From the NCBI GenBank assembly GCA_963995525.1, contig OZ023207.1, positions 31,185,114 to 31,249,113 of the forward strand: 64,000 nt of DNA, read 5' to 3'. Source of the DNA: Escarpia spicata. Lineage: Eukaryota > Annelida > Polychaeta > Sabellida > Siboglinidae. Below are positions 1-11,467 of this stretch, piece after piece (the first letter of the stretch is position 1; every line of letters starts with the position of its first letter). The notes below the pieces were generated by a model. That model saw only the letters and a program-made list of their open reading frames with translations, was not told the origin of the DNA and did no database searches. The position numbers and the translations under genes are program-made.

Positions 1-470
1 TTGTTTTAGTTGACACCGAACTATCTAAGGAATGAGCTGTTTTGTTATGGTATAAAGTATGTGTCTGTTTTTAATCATCACGGATTTATACTTAATTACA
101 TTTGTTTACTGTCTGATTTATTCAGTCGACATGCCTTGCTGTTGTCTTTGCAAAACTACTATACACAAGCAGTCGGAACAAGTCAACATATTTGTCTTTA
201 CTGCGTATTGGTAACAATGCTTTATTAATTTATACATATTTTATTTTGTGTGTTTACTACAAATGATGTAAATTAAGCCAGCAATGGCATATGGAAATAT
301 ATTTGTCATTGTGTTGTGTGTAAATAACTTTGACGGAGCTCACTATGTACATTTTAAATGATGAGGACATGCTAATTCAACTGGAACAATTATTATCCAG
401 CATCGCACATTACCAAGGACAGACAATAATGTGCTAAACATAAATCCTCTACAGCAGTTTAAGGAGTATA
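1..470. other. AT-rich sequence, nothing recognised
   Basis: I see no coding pattern, splice-bounded frame or repeat here. The only open frame is a short AT-rich one of about 70 codons with no family resemblance. Confidence 0.5.
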
Positions 471-626
471 CATGTATGTGTCTGCATGCGTGTACGGCTG
501 TGCGCGTGTGCGGTGCGTGCGTGTATATGTGTGATTGTATGTAATATCTTGGGTACATGTGTGCGTGTGTGCGTACGTGTGTGTTTTGAGACAGTCTGGG
601 GCACTTGACTTGTTGTGGACCCGCCC

Positions 627-671
627 ATATATATATATATATATATATATATCGCTACAGCTGTAGCGATA
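627..671. repeat. (AT)n tract ending in a perfect palindrome
   Basis: About 25 bases of alternating AT run directly into a perfect 20-base palindrome at 651-670, centred on CAGCTG. It follows a GT-rich stretch at about 475-600. Confidence 0.7.
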
Positions 672-873
672 CTGTTAGTTGATACATCCGGTGCGTCAAC
701 AAACCGGAGCAATTGACGGAGCCGGTGAAAGTAAGTTCGACTGATCAGTTTTTAACAGTTTTAATAAGTATTTGTGTGTGCATGAGTGAATAGGCCCCAC
801 ATGTATTTTGTAGTTGTGAATAAAACGTATAAGTATAATATTATATTCCTATGTGTGCTTGCAACAAGAGAAA

Positions 874-973
874 AACATGAAAGTATATTTCAAATTTGCA
901 TGTGGGAGTGTGGATGTACAATTGTATGAATATACGTATGCGTGAAAGCGTGTGTGCATGTATACGAACATGC

Positions 974-1016
<43 letters not shown>

Positions 1017-1240
1017 GAAAGTTACCGTATATTTAAAATTTGCATATGGATGTATAAGTATATGGATATACATGTGCGTGTACACGAATATATATCCACA
1101 CTCCCACATGCAAATTTGAAATATACGTTAACTTTCATGTTATATATATATATATATATATATATATACGCATGTTCGTATACACGCACACACGCTTTCA
1201 CGCATACGTATATTCATATAATTATACATCCAGACTCCCC
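874..1240. repeat. TA-cored foldback (palindrome of about 335 bp)
   Basis: Bases 904-1050 are repeated in inverted order at 1096-1238. Each arm holds a (TA)n tract (about 974-1010 and 1141-1166) between the same two unique segments. The short centre, around 1051-1095, is itself self-complementary near GTGTACAC. A further direct copy of one segment lies at 874-903, and a third partial copy of the outer segment appears at about 1772-1815 next to another TA tract. No protein is encoded, so this is a non-autonomous or replication-derived palindrome. Confidence 0.75.
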
Positions 1241-1590
1241 CCCACACACACACATATATATATATATACTATATACATATATATATATATATATATATAA
1301 GCCTAAGGGCAGCATAGGTCGACCGCTCCATTATGAGAGATAGGATATACAACCTCCGAGAAAACGTCTCCCAAAATCCAAAAAAATAATTTTTTGGTGC
1401 AAATAATTATTGATATCATTATATGTCTGGGTATACTACATACACTAACAGTTCAAATTATAAAATAAACGATACTGTCTACGCAATCAGGGGTCAACAC
1501 TTTATGCAGACCGGCTCTGGTCTGCCTAAAAACGGTGGTCTGCCTAAGGTGGTCCCTTATGCATATCTGGTCGACGTATGCTGCTGTTAG

Positions 1591-1592
1591 GA

Positions 1593-1655
<63 letters not shown>

Positions 1656-1729
1656 TATATACTATATATATACATATATATAATATATATGTATATATAT
1701 ATACATATATATTATATATATATATATGC

Positions 1730-1775
<46 letters not shown>
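1591..1775. repeat. Long (TA)n microsatellite
   Basis: Nearly pure TA/TATG tract of about 185 bases with short internal palindromes. The sequence after it (1772-1815) repeats the outer arm of the foldback at 874-1240. Confidence 0.85.
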
Positions 1776-1779
<4 letters not shown>

Positions 1780-2090
1780 GCACACACGCATTCACGCATA
1801 CGCATATTCATGTAATTATTTATGTATCATACTAGAGAGCGAGTTAACTGTGTACCTATGTGTGGCCGCAGCTTGTTTGATGCAACAATACCAACACATG
1901 ACAACAGTTGTAGAGTTCGCAAAAGGGCAAATTGTATTGCCGGATCACCACATGGTAACCAGAAATCATATAACTGGATCTATACATTATAATAATAACA
2001 GTATATGAATTAAAACCAGCATTAAAAATATTGCTGTTTACATCATCAAAGGTGAGGAGCCAACCGACCGCCCATACCATGGTAAATGTT

Positions 2091-2220
2091 CGCCATCTAG
2101 CGATCAAATACTAAGATAAAACTACTTAATATCAGTGACCACTTGTAAACGTTTACAACGGTGTCGCCATCTAGCGATCATATACTAACACAAAACTACT
2201 TAACATCAGTGCCCACAGCA
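2091..2220 (+). repeat. Two-copy direct repeat, 74-bp spacing
   Basis: The segment starting CGCCATCTAGCGATCA at 2091 recurs at 2165 and stays similar for about 53 bases, ending in ATCAGTGMCCAC. The rest of 1816-2777 shows nothing I recognise. Confidence 0.7.
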
Positions 2221-2777
2221 ACGCTGAAATACAGTTCAATAAAAGTAATGTAGCGCCTCACTAATCTGGTATGACTGGCACGCCATACGCCATTCATCAT
2301 AAATCATTTAAACACAGTTGTACATAAAACGTATAAACATAAATAGGAACTATTAACATGACTTGTCTGAAGAGGAGGCGGGGAGAAGGTGGAGGTTTGA
2401 AATTTCTTCTCTCGTAAAAAAACTGTCATTGCTGGCGGAAAATTCGAAGTGACCGAGCCAACTGTACTTCTCAGCATGCTCTTGCTGGACCAGTCCATCT
2501 GTTCGGGGAAGACAGGTTACTCCCTAGTATCTACATAAAGATCATTATAATATCAGCTGTGGTCTTCGTTTTTCCTGCGGTCATCGTTTTTTCGCCAATA
2601 CTCTTATTTGTAATTTGCCTGCCAAACTCATCCGGATTCATTACAAACTTCTAGTTACGATCTGCTGCACAACTCTTTCCTTAGGTCATTAATCTTTCTT
2701 CTGTCCACCAGTTTTGTGACTCTTCGAACACAGCTATTCTAACAAACTTGCAGCTTCTCTTGTTGTCGTATTAGTAG

Positions 2778-2801
2778 CAAGTAGCAACAGCAGCAGCAGT
2801 A

Positions 2802-2894
<93 letters not shown>

Positions 2895-2918
2895 AATAGT
2901 AGTAGTAGTAGTAGTAAA

Positions 2919-2980
<62 letters not shown>

Positions 2981-3007
2981 AATAGTAGTAGTAGTAGTAG
3001 TAGTAAA

Positions 3008-3039
<32 letters not shown>

Positions 3040-3041
3040 AA

Positions 3042-3127
<86 letters not shown>

Positions 3128-3157
3128 AATAGTAGTAGTAGTAGTAGTAGTAGTAAA

Positions 3158-3210
<53 letters not shown>

Positions 3211-3230
3211 ATAGTAGTAGTAGTAGTATA
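2778..3230 (+). repeat. Compound (CAG)n-(TAG)n trinucleotide array
   Basis: A CAG block (about 2778-2843) changes into about 385 bases of TAG repeats. The TAG part is interrupted about seven times by the same AAATAG variant (near 2893, 2917, 2980, 3004, 3038, 3125 and 3154), so longer blocks appear to have been copied as units. The long poly-Tyr/Leu/Thr frame on the minus strand is a by-product of the repeat. Confidence 0.9.
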
Positions 3231-3414
3231 TGTTGTTGGTGTTGTTTTCTATGAGTGCAACTATCTCCAGAACATCCAACTATATATATATGTCTGTAAT
3301 ACAGATATACATTAAATGGCCAATATATTGCAAAATATAACGGTTTATAACACTTATAACGAACATGCTCTATTCAAATGCAAAGTGATATAATATTTGC
3401 TATTATTTCAACAG

Positions 3415-4411
3415 AAATGGCGAAAGCGAAGCTCGCCGTGTGTATCTGGCTGCTGACGTCTGTCGGGCTGTTGCAAACCGTACCAGGATTACGCCGATAG
3501 GCAGCATCTCTCCGGCGGCGCACTGAGGTTGAAAGATGCATCGAATCCCGCGTCTATCCCTGTCCCTTGCCAAAGGGAAGATTTCCCTGGACGCTGGAGA
3601 TTTGTCTCAAGTTCACTAGCGATGGCTAGTTTAGCGAAGATTTCGTAGAAGCGGAGAAGTTTCGCTATTTTTTAAATGTTTGGAGAAGAGTGAAGGTTTG
3701 GGTAAGTGTACACGATCAGTTCTATGTACCTCTCTACATATTGACTGATATAAACGTTCCTTGGTGCAAGTAATCAACATATTACCATATAAATATCATA
3801 TTTGTGAGTAGACATGTTTGTTTCTGAATGTCCAGGAACTAGTTTGGTCATTTAAACAAAACTGTTTGTTAATCAATAATATCCTGGTCAATGACATTTG
3901 CTACTGGACTAAATATAATTATGCAATTACATAGTCGTCAGTAAACGCGTCTATTGATGTACAACAGTAATATCAATGCATATACCTATACCTTCTGAAA
4001 TAATTATTATTGATAGGTCACGTGTCATATATATTTGTTCCCAGTGACCATACCCTTGTGGAATTTAGTGGTGAAAACAAACCGTCAGTTCAGATGGTCA
4101 AGGCGACCATAATATAGTGTAACTAAACAATTATAAGGTGTCTTGGAAAAATACCGTGGTATCCCTAGTTGTTACACAATATTCTGCAAGGGCAACGAAT
4201 GTCTTGCCTTTTACGTCTATTATTACTGTAACCAAACAACACTATTACTATTTATGTCTTTTTTCTACAGGCACTGATAACGAAATGTCTCGGATATGAC
4301 GCTCACGAAGCTATCATCAAGCGTCATATGATAGCGATGCTGCCGCCAAGTGTCCCGAAGCTAGTTCCGCCGCCTGAAAATCCTTTGCTTAAGGAAAACT
4401 ATATTATATAA
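3415..4411 (+). pseudogene. Two-exon small secreted-protein gene with two in-frame UAG codons
   Basis: An acceptor (TTATTTCAACAG) precedes the ATG at 3417. The first 27 codons encode a textbook signal peptide: lysines, a hydrophobic core around WLLTSVGLL, then a small-residue cleavage region. The same frame runs to a GTAAGT donor at 3702, broken only by TAG codons at about 3498 and 3627. It continues in phase 0 from the acceptor TTTTCTACAG into exon 2 (4271-4411), which adds about 46 codons and ends in TAA. Exon 1 after the signal carries three cysteines and a Pro/Arg/Lys-rich stretch; exon 2 adds one more cysteine and a Pro-rich tail. The phase-matched intron and continuous frame argue for a real gene. 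The two UAGs suggest decay, a null allele or, less likely, readthrough. I do not recognise the family. Confidence 0.5.
3702..4270 (+). other. Intron of the secreted-protein gene
   Basis: Begins GTAAGT and ends in a pyrimidine-rich run before CTACAG. It falls between codons on both sides, so the frame of exon 1 passes directly into exon 2. Nothing else is seen in the intron. Confidence 0.5.
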
Positions 4412-4839
4412 ATGTATAAGTAACTCAGTCAACTGATGTCATTGAAATTCCCACCTGAGTCCTGCTTCTGTGTTGCTTGGTAACGTATTTTTGTCAGCGG
4501 TCAAAAGTGAAAACCAAAAGTAAGCTATTTTGACCGGGAATCACGTATTTTAAAGGCGGAACAGATATAACTAAGATGGTTCTTTACAGTAAATATTGCA
4601 CATATATGCATGTTTACATATCTCAGCAATGTTAAATTCATTATAATTAATTATAATTAATTACTGTATACAGTGTTGTCTACCAAGTAGCAAAGTAATT
4701 TTTAAAATCGCAATTTATTTAGCGTTGTAACTACGCAGGTGAATTTATTTATTTTCAACTACGTTATCCTTCATGATCAATGTATTTGTACTGCGAATTT
4801 GTGTTTTAATATCGAAACATGTACTAATAATAATAATCG
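4412..4839. other. Unassigned AT-rich sequence
   Basis: No coding or repeat signal seen. It lies between the small secreted-protein gene and a LINE. Confidence 0.4.
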
Positions 4840-6655
4840 CTGAAACATGCAATTATCCGTCCGCTTTTGAAGAAACCATCACTTAACAATGGCATTCTGA
4901 GCAGTTGTCGACCTGTGAATAACTTTTTTTTTAATTATCCATAGTAATTGAGAAAGTGGTCGGGCTTAGGATAATGACGCATGTTTCTGATCAGCAAATG
5001 GTTGAGTGCTTTCAGTTGGCGTATCGGAAAAAAACATTCGACCGAAACAGCGCTACTGTACGTTGTGCCATCAAAACAGCCATGGACAATAAACAAGGAA
5101 CCATCTTGGTTCTCGTTGATTTTAGTGCCGCCTACGATACTATCAACCATGACATCTTGATTAGGCGTCTACGTTTGCGCTATGGCTATATTGGAAAAGC
5201 ACTGGACTGGATGATATCGTACCTGCAAACCGGACGCAGCGAATAGTAATCGGTGACCAATCGTCGAGTACTACTACTCTAACGAGAGGTGTCCCGCTCT
5301 TTTTAGTATACGTCCAACCTATCGGTGACATTATTGGAGCCCATGGACTATTCTTCCACCAATATGCTGACGACTTACAGATCTACTCACATTTCGACCT
5401 GAATCTTTCCGCTTTAACGGTTGCAGTTCAGAAAATGGAGGATTGTTTGGATGAAATAAAGAACTGGATGGCATGGAATTCTATGTGCATGAACGACGGC
5501 AAGACACAGTATTTCCCGACTGTACCCAAGTCTGCGGATGCAATCGTTGATGGCACTGTCATTCGCGTTGGTGGTTCTATAATTACAGCTTCAAGATGTG
5601 TTCAAAGTATCGGTGTCTTCATTGACAGGCACCTAGATATGAACAAGCAAGTGTCGCAAACTGTCAGCGCATGCTCATTCTACCTCCGCCACGTAAATCA
5701 GGTTAGCCGTTTTCTACCCAAACCGACAAAGGAACGCGTAGTCAATGCCATCATCACATCGCGGATTGACTACAGCAACTCACTCTTCACGTCACGTCTC
5801 CAGTTAACATCGCGCATCTGCAGCGAATACACAACTCGGCTGCCAGACTGATCCTGCGTCGTCCACGTAGTGACAGCGCCACGCCCTTGTTATACGAACT
5901 TCATTGGCTGCCTGTTGCGCGCAGAGTGGATTTCAAGATACGGGTACTACCGTACAAAGCCATGCACAATGACGCGCCCGTGTACCCGTGTGAACTCGTG
6001 CACCCATATCAACCGGCAAGAGCACTGCGCTCTGCGAGCAGTAACATGTTGGAAGTGAAGCGCACTCGTATCAAGGCTGGGGACGGCTCGTTCGCTGTAG
6101 CTGCTGCCTCCCTATGGAACACTTTACCAAGTGTTGTTAAAACCTGTGACACTCTCGCCAGCTGCAAATGTCGTCTGAAGACACATTTCTCTTGTTTTTT
6201 ATATTAGTGTCATTCTAGATTAACACTGCCCTGTACTAAAACCAATTTTAATTAGTTATCGTATTCACATTATGATTAGTCATGATTCCTCACGTAAATT
6301 ATTTTATATTTAATGTTTTATTACATTATTTATTATTATTAATCATAATCATACATATTATTAATCGTAATCAATCATATATATATATATTTATATATTT
6401 ATTAGTATTATTTTTTATATAATTATGTTCTACATTGATTATTATTAATACTATGTAATGTTGATGAATAACTCCTAATATATATATTTATTTTCGCGTT
6501 TATTTAGAAATTCTACATTATTCAATATGTATGTATTTATTTATTATATTCTATACTACTAATATTTATTTTATGTATTTCAATATGTTTGAAGCGCCAC
6601 GAACAATACTGGATGTGGCGCTATATCAAATAAAATATATTATTATTATTATTGA
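4840..6655 (+). mobile_element. 5'-truncated, decayed CR1/L2-like LINE
   Basis: Starts inside the RT domain with an AIIRPLLKKPSL-like segment, then QLAYRKK and VLVDFSAAYDTINHDIL (about 5100-5160). The catalytic YADD lies in FHQYADDLQIYSH at about 5360-5400. The C-terminal region has the LHWLPVARRV motif and a WNTLPS-type ending, stopping at 6207. Several frameshifts and stops split it (frame ends at 5246 and 5851). About 24 bases are missing where the conserved PQGSVLGP motif should be: GVP joins directly to LFLVYV near 5290-5310. The 3' UTR ends in a GCGCTATATCAAATAAA-type tail followed by (ATT)n near 6640-6655, as in CR1/L2 elements. Confidence 0.8.
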
Positions 6656-6778
6656 TAACTCTTACGTAGCTAAACTATTTTTACACAACAAACTTACGTT
6701 TTCCAGTGTAAGCTGTTTGATGGTTACACTGGTATATCACCCAATTTACAGTTATGAGATTCTCATGTTTATTCCGCA

Positions 6779-6883
6779 ACAGAAACAAAACAGGCCAACT
6801 AACCGTATTGACAAATATTCAACCAGTGATAGGCAGTTGGTGGACACATTGTTAGACGGTTATTTGGCCTGTTTTGTTTCTGT
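6779..6883. repeat. 28-bp inverted repeat beside a TA tract
   Basis: Arms at 6779-6806 and 6856-6883 match at 27 of 28 positions around a 49-base loop. The right arm abuts (TA)n. It could be a small foldback element. A microRNA precursor is less likely because the arms are almost perfect and the loop is long. Confidence 0.75.
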
Positions 6884-7800
6884 ATATATATATATATATA
6901 GTAAAGTCATACAGTTAGTCATGTTAGTAATTAGATGTCACATAAGTGATATGCTTAGAAATTGTAGCTATTGCTTAACAATGCTGTTGGGGCCGGCATG
7001 CATGGTGTGTATTGATGTATGTATATATTGGGTGGTTTAATGTATATATGATGTTGTTTAATATGTGTTAGTGAATAAATGTCATTAAGTTGGCCTGTTT
7101 CAATCAACATTGGTCTTGTATAGTTGTTTTGCACAGAAAGGTGTATGTGACAGGGGCGCATATATATATATACGCAATAGATGGGTCATTGTTTATGTAT
7201 TTTTGGATAGGCATGTGTTTATATACATTCGCTTCCTTGGTCCTGTAGCCTCTGATCTACCAGTTAGCTATGCATTAAAAACATAAAGGTGGTTACTGTT
7301 TAGTTATTTACTTACAAATTTGCTTATTTTCTTTTTCGTTTATTTGGAGTAATATGGTAACTACACTGTCGTTAACGACAAGTTGTTTGGCTTAAATATC
7401 GCTGTGACCACATATAAATATAGGATACTATGTTTGCACGTGGGTATCTCATCTATCACGAATTATTAATTATCACCATATCACCATGTTGTTTACTTGA
7501 AAACAACGCAATATACACATTGCATGACAGTCAATCAACATTTGCTTTCGTACACCACGACTTGAGTCCATTAGAAGGAAGGAGTGACGGATCTCCAGAT
7601 ATGGCTTATCAGTACCAGCATTAATACTGCCAACAGGATCAATGATGCGTATATGCCGTTATTGTTATGAACAGGCGTTGCACCACCAACATGCGAAGAT
7701 TGGCGAAAGCTTCGAACATCGTCATTGCATCTATTGAGTGAGTAGATGATTGCAAGCCTCCGTACAAGCATAATTCCACACGTGCAAAACTTCGTTCACA
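6884..7800. other. Unassigned sequence
   Basis: Apart from a short TA tract at 6884-6900 and one near 7160, I see no coding pattern or repeat. Confidence 0.4.
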
Positions 7801-7807
7801 TATACGT

Positions 7808-8364
7808 GTGTATATGTGCGTGTGTGTGTGCGTTTTTGTTTGTGTGTGTGTGTGCGCGTGTGCGCGTGTGCGCGTGTGCGCGTGTGCGCGTGTGGCGTGT
7901 GTGCGCGCGCGCGCGTGTGTGTGTGTGTGTCTGTGTGTCTGCGTGTCTGCGCGTCTGCGCGTCTGCGCGTCTGCGCGTGTGCGCGTGTGCGCGTGTGCGC
8001 GTGTGTGCGTGTGTGCGTGTGTGCGTGTGTGCGTGTGTGCGTGTGTGCGTGTGTGCGTGTGTGCGTGTGTGCGTGTGTGCGTCTGTGCGTCTGTGCGTCT
8101 GTGCGTATGTGCGTCTGTGCGTCTGTGCGTGTCTGCGTGTCTGCGTGTCTGCGTGTCTGCGTGTCTGCGTGTCTGCGTGTCTGCGTGTCTGCGTGTCTGC
8201 GTGTCTGCGTGTCTGCGTGTCTGCGTGTGTGTCTGTGTGTCTGTGTGTCTGTGTGTCTGTGTGTCTGTGTGCGTGTGTGCGTGTGTGCGTGTGTGCGTGT
8301 GTGCGTGTGTGCGTGTGTGCGTGTGTGCGTGTGTGCTTGTGTGTGTGTGTGTGTGTGTGTATGT

Positions 8365-8403
<39 letters not shown>

Positions 8404-8462
8404 TATGTGTGTATGTGTGTATGTGTGTATGTGTGTATGTGTGTAGGTGTGTAAGTGTGTAA
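7808..8462 (+). repeat. Octamer microsatellite array (GTGTGCGT / TGCGTGTC)
   Basis: About 655 bases of GT-rich repeats, organised mostly as 8-base units. Blocks of GTGTGCGT (about 8000-8080 and 8270-8335), TGCGTGTC (about 8125-8225) and GTGTATGT (about 8395-8450) follow one another. The long Cys/Val and His/Thr frames on both strands are repeat artefacts. Confidence 0.9.
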
Positions 8463-8642
8463 GTAATGGTGCTGTGCTTTTGGTATATCAGAATGAAACC
8501 GAGACGCCTAACACTCGTTCTCCATATTTGACGATGAAAAGTTGTCTGCCTATCTGAGTCGCCCAAACAATAATGAACACTGCCATTTGATTCGCCCGAG
8601 ATTCTTTATGACGTTAGAACATACGACTGATCAGTTCCAAAT

Positions 8643-8903
8643 CTAAAGTCGGCGATTTAAGAAGTTGACGATATCTCGCACTTCACTTTCTTGGGATGCG
8701 AATATATGATGCGGGGCGCGGTATATTGCTGCGGTTACCTTCTCTCTTGCTGCTCTCAAACGCTGACCGTATATAATCCCGTCGTCCCTCAGAACATCGT
8801 GCTTCACATTCAGGATTAGCGCTTCCGGGAGTCTACGCAGATCACGAGCCATGAGGGGAGCGAATTACGAGTCAGTAAACACCGTCTTGGCTGTATTCCA
8901 GAG
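8643..8903 (-). pseudogene. Arylacetamide-deacetylase-like hydrolase, C-terminal exon remnant
   Basis: The minus strand reads APLMARDLRRLPEAL, then HDVLRDDGIIYGQRL, then HH followed by a terminal VNFLNRR and stop. This matches the C-terminal third of the alpha/beta hydrolases of the hormone-sensitive-lipase/AADAC family, including the catalytic Asp (in HDVLRDDG) and the region of the catalytic His. In active members these are ER-membrane enzymes that hydrolyse esters and amides. A TAA stop sits just upstream of APLMARDL, and the frame above it (to about 9115) is scrambled, so this copy is broken. A related middle-domain piece lies on the opposite strand at 9421-9606, across a (CA)n tract. Confidence 0.6.
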
Positions 8904-9119
8904 GGCTTCATTTCCTCGACGGCACGCCAGGGAGTGTCGTTTCTGGGCTGGCTTGTCGCAGGTGTCAGGGAGAGCCGACCAGGGCACCAATCGTAGCGGG
9001 CCTTCGCGGCGGCCGTCGTGTGACAGTTGCGGGAGAAATCGATGAGGGGAAGGTCTGTTACGTCTCCGAAGGCGTACCACAGCCTACAAGAAGAGATGAT
9101 ATTCACTAAGGGCATTCAA

Positions 9120-9265
<146 letters not shown>

Positions 9266-9420
9266 GACTAATATTAATTAATAAGTTGGTAAAACGTTTG
9301 GTTAAATAGTTTAATTGATAAAACATAAACTGATGCACTCGATCACATTAAGGATATATGCACTTTAACTTTCAGTTTATTGCACCTATGATATGCCTTA
9401 AACGGTTGAAAGTACTGACC

Positions 9421-9606
9421 AGAATTCACGCATCAACGCTTGTCCCAAAGGGTCATCACACGCGTTCTCCTGATACGACGGGGTCATGGCATTCTGGTGA
9501 CGCTACTGGAAGAAATTTAGCCGCTGCAATAACTTTGAAATTCCGGGACATGAATTGGCGGCCTCGGATCAAGCTACAGGTTCTGATCTACCCGCCTCTA
9601 CAGACC
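9421..9606 (+). pseudogene. Arylacetamide-deacetylase-like hydrolase, middle-domain fragment
   Basis: The frame reads SGDATGRNLAAAITLKFRD and then KLQVLIYPPLQ. This is the nucleophile-elbow region of AADAC-type hydrolases, normally GDSAGGNLAAA...QVLIYP. In this copy the serine position is occupied by alanine (GDATG for GDSAG), so the encoded site would be inactive. No exon boundaries or upstream oxyanion-hole HGG motif are visible. On the 3' side the sequence passes within about 40 bases into an antisense LINE. Its orientation is opposite to the C-terminal remnant at 8643-8903, so the two are not exons of one gene in the present arrangement. Confidence 0.5.
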
Positions 9607-9619
9607 AAGCAAAGGCTCA

Positions 9620-10270
9620 AGAACAGAACCATTGAGAACACTATAGCTATGCCAGATAAGCCGTATCACATTAATAAGCGTTTAATGAGAATGTTGTGAT
9701 CAATCATGTCAAAAGCGGCAGAGAAATCTAGAAAGGTAAGTGCAGTCACTTTACCATAATTAATGTTCATGTTAATGTCATTGGGAACCTCTATGTGGAA
9801 AGTTGAATGAAACTGTCTATATGCTGATTGTGACACATTAGTTAAGACATTTGTGCTAATATGAGAACTTAAACGACTTGTTACAACCTTTTCTAGTATT
9901 TTGGAAATACAGCTGAGTTTAGAAATATATATATAACAGTTAGGCCTTGTTTAGGCAGAGATGACTTTTTAAGAAGTGGAATGACATGGGCGCATTTGAA
10001 ATTTTCCTTAAAACAGCCAGAACAAAGTGAAAAGTGAGGTGTTTATACTATTTGTTATAGGTCCAATTAATGCATCGAGACATGATTATAGCAATATTGT
10101 TGGAAATGGATCAAGTTCACAATACTTATTTGGGGAGGACATAATTATTTCCCTAACTTCATCTCAACTGTTGCAGATTCAAATGATACAAGTAGAGAAT
10201 TTACTTGTGGAAAGTCCACATTTCCATCACTTACAGCGTGACCTGGGAAAGCAGAACGAACAGTACTGAT
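9620..10270 (-). mobile_element. LINE reverse-transcriptase fragment (CR1-like)
   Basis: Read on the minus strand it gives, in order, CELDPFPT, ENFKCAHVIPLLKKSSLPK, ISKILEKVV-like pieces, then TALTFLDFSAAFDMIDHNIL and YGLSGIA. This is the N-terminal half of a non-LTR RT domain, broken by frameshifts and a short deletion. The catalytic YADD segment is absent because the copy stops near 9620, next to the deacetylase-like fragment. Confidence 0.65.
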
Positions 10271-10349
10271 TATAATCTTAAAGTGACTAGAGAACGAGTC
10301 ACATGGAGACTTAATTTATATATGATCAGGCAGTAATGGAGCAGGCCAT

Positions 10350-11467
10350 CTTTGTAGAATGTTACTGATGCATAACTATCGCGGATTATCAGACATATGT
10401 ATGACCATATTACATTTTGTACAATAATCTTATTTAGCTTTGGCCATTTGTTTGCTACAGAGTTGACATTGCGTAGAGTTACGTGACCTGTCTAAAACAA
10501 GCGTGATTTGCGCAATACACGCTCTGAGTAACGACGACGCCTTTCAGGTAGTATAATTTCGGAAATCATCCATGGAGCCGATTGCCTTTCTGATATTTAA
10601 AATTCCACGTTGGCAGCATTAAAGCTGTGAAGATGATCTTGATTACGAACATTAAAGACACACCTTCGACCTTATTGATTTGTGATGCAGGTATTGTGTT
10701 CTTAGCGATCACTAGTACTGACTGCGTTGCAAGAACGCCCATGTTTTGTTTAGCCTCAGCGAATGTATTTGCTTGTCCCGGGAATTGTACCGTACAATGA
10801 CACATGCTTTACTTTTGGTGTTGATGTATGTGAATCTCCCTGTGTAATCGAACATGCCACATTTAGAAATCCGGTCTTCTTCCAACGAGTTATGACCTTT
10901 TTGCAAAGGCTATGCCCCATTATCGTGTAACAAGCGACCATTACATGTAGGCTACACATCGTATCCATCGTTGAAACACAATAAATCGTCCATACTTTAT
11001 TTCATGAAGAGCGACACATGACGACACTATTGTGATTAGCGTTACAACCAAACTAACGATAATTGCTCGTTATAGCTTTATGAGCAATGAATTCCGACGG
11101 GCCACAACAACTAGACACTCGATCGATACAAACGCGACAAGCAACACCTAAAAATAGTACACAGTAATTGAAGACTTGCATGACTAGTATCCTGGCCACG
11201 AAATATATAGCAGACACTGCTAGGAAGATTATTATTATATTATATTACCCGGCAAAAAGCGGACACAGAAGTAGGCCATACAATGACAACGGCAGCAGAA
11301 TCGCCACGTTGCAAACCGTTGTTATCCGCCAAAGTCAAACTGTCACTGGAATTATTCGGTGTAAATCTAGAACTATTCATCCAGTTTAGAATGTTTGGTG
11401 AAACCATACCTGGCAGTTTGTAGCTGTTCAAATGTGCATCCGTGTCAAGATCTACTGCCATTGACAT
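10350..11467 (-). pseudogene. Rhodopsin-family GPCR pseudogene, paralogue of the 15.2-16.2 kb receptor
   Basis: Pieces align in order with the GPCR at 15175-16213. There is an N-terminal tail from an ATG-bounded frame at 11467, then a TM1-like stretch broken by a frameshift and stop near 11240-11290. A TM3 end reads VLLVAFVSIECLVVV with ARR after it (about 11080-11140). TM4 and TM5 follow, with VMVACYTIMGHSL and RWKKTGF (about 10840-10960). A TM6-like VSLMFVIKIIFTALMLP lies near 10600-10670, and a degraded TM7 may lie at about 10350-10440. The ERC motif of the paralogue has become ECL. Several stops and frameshifts make it non-functional. It lies 3.7 kb from the paralogue on the same strand, as expected after tandem duplication. 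Confidence 0.65.

Noticed and set aside
2734..3279. 181-codon poly-Tyr/Leu/Thr open frame on the minus strand
   Set aside because: It is only the translation of the trinucleotide array.
7746..8566. Several open frames over 200 codons on both strands (Cys/Val and His/Thr repeats)
   Set aside because: All are by-products of GT-rich octamer repeats; no start context or unique sequence.
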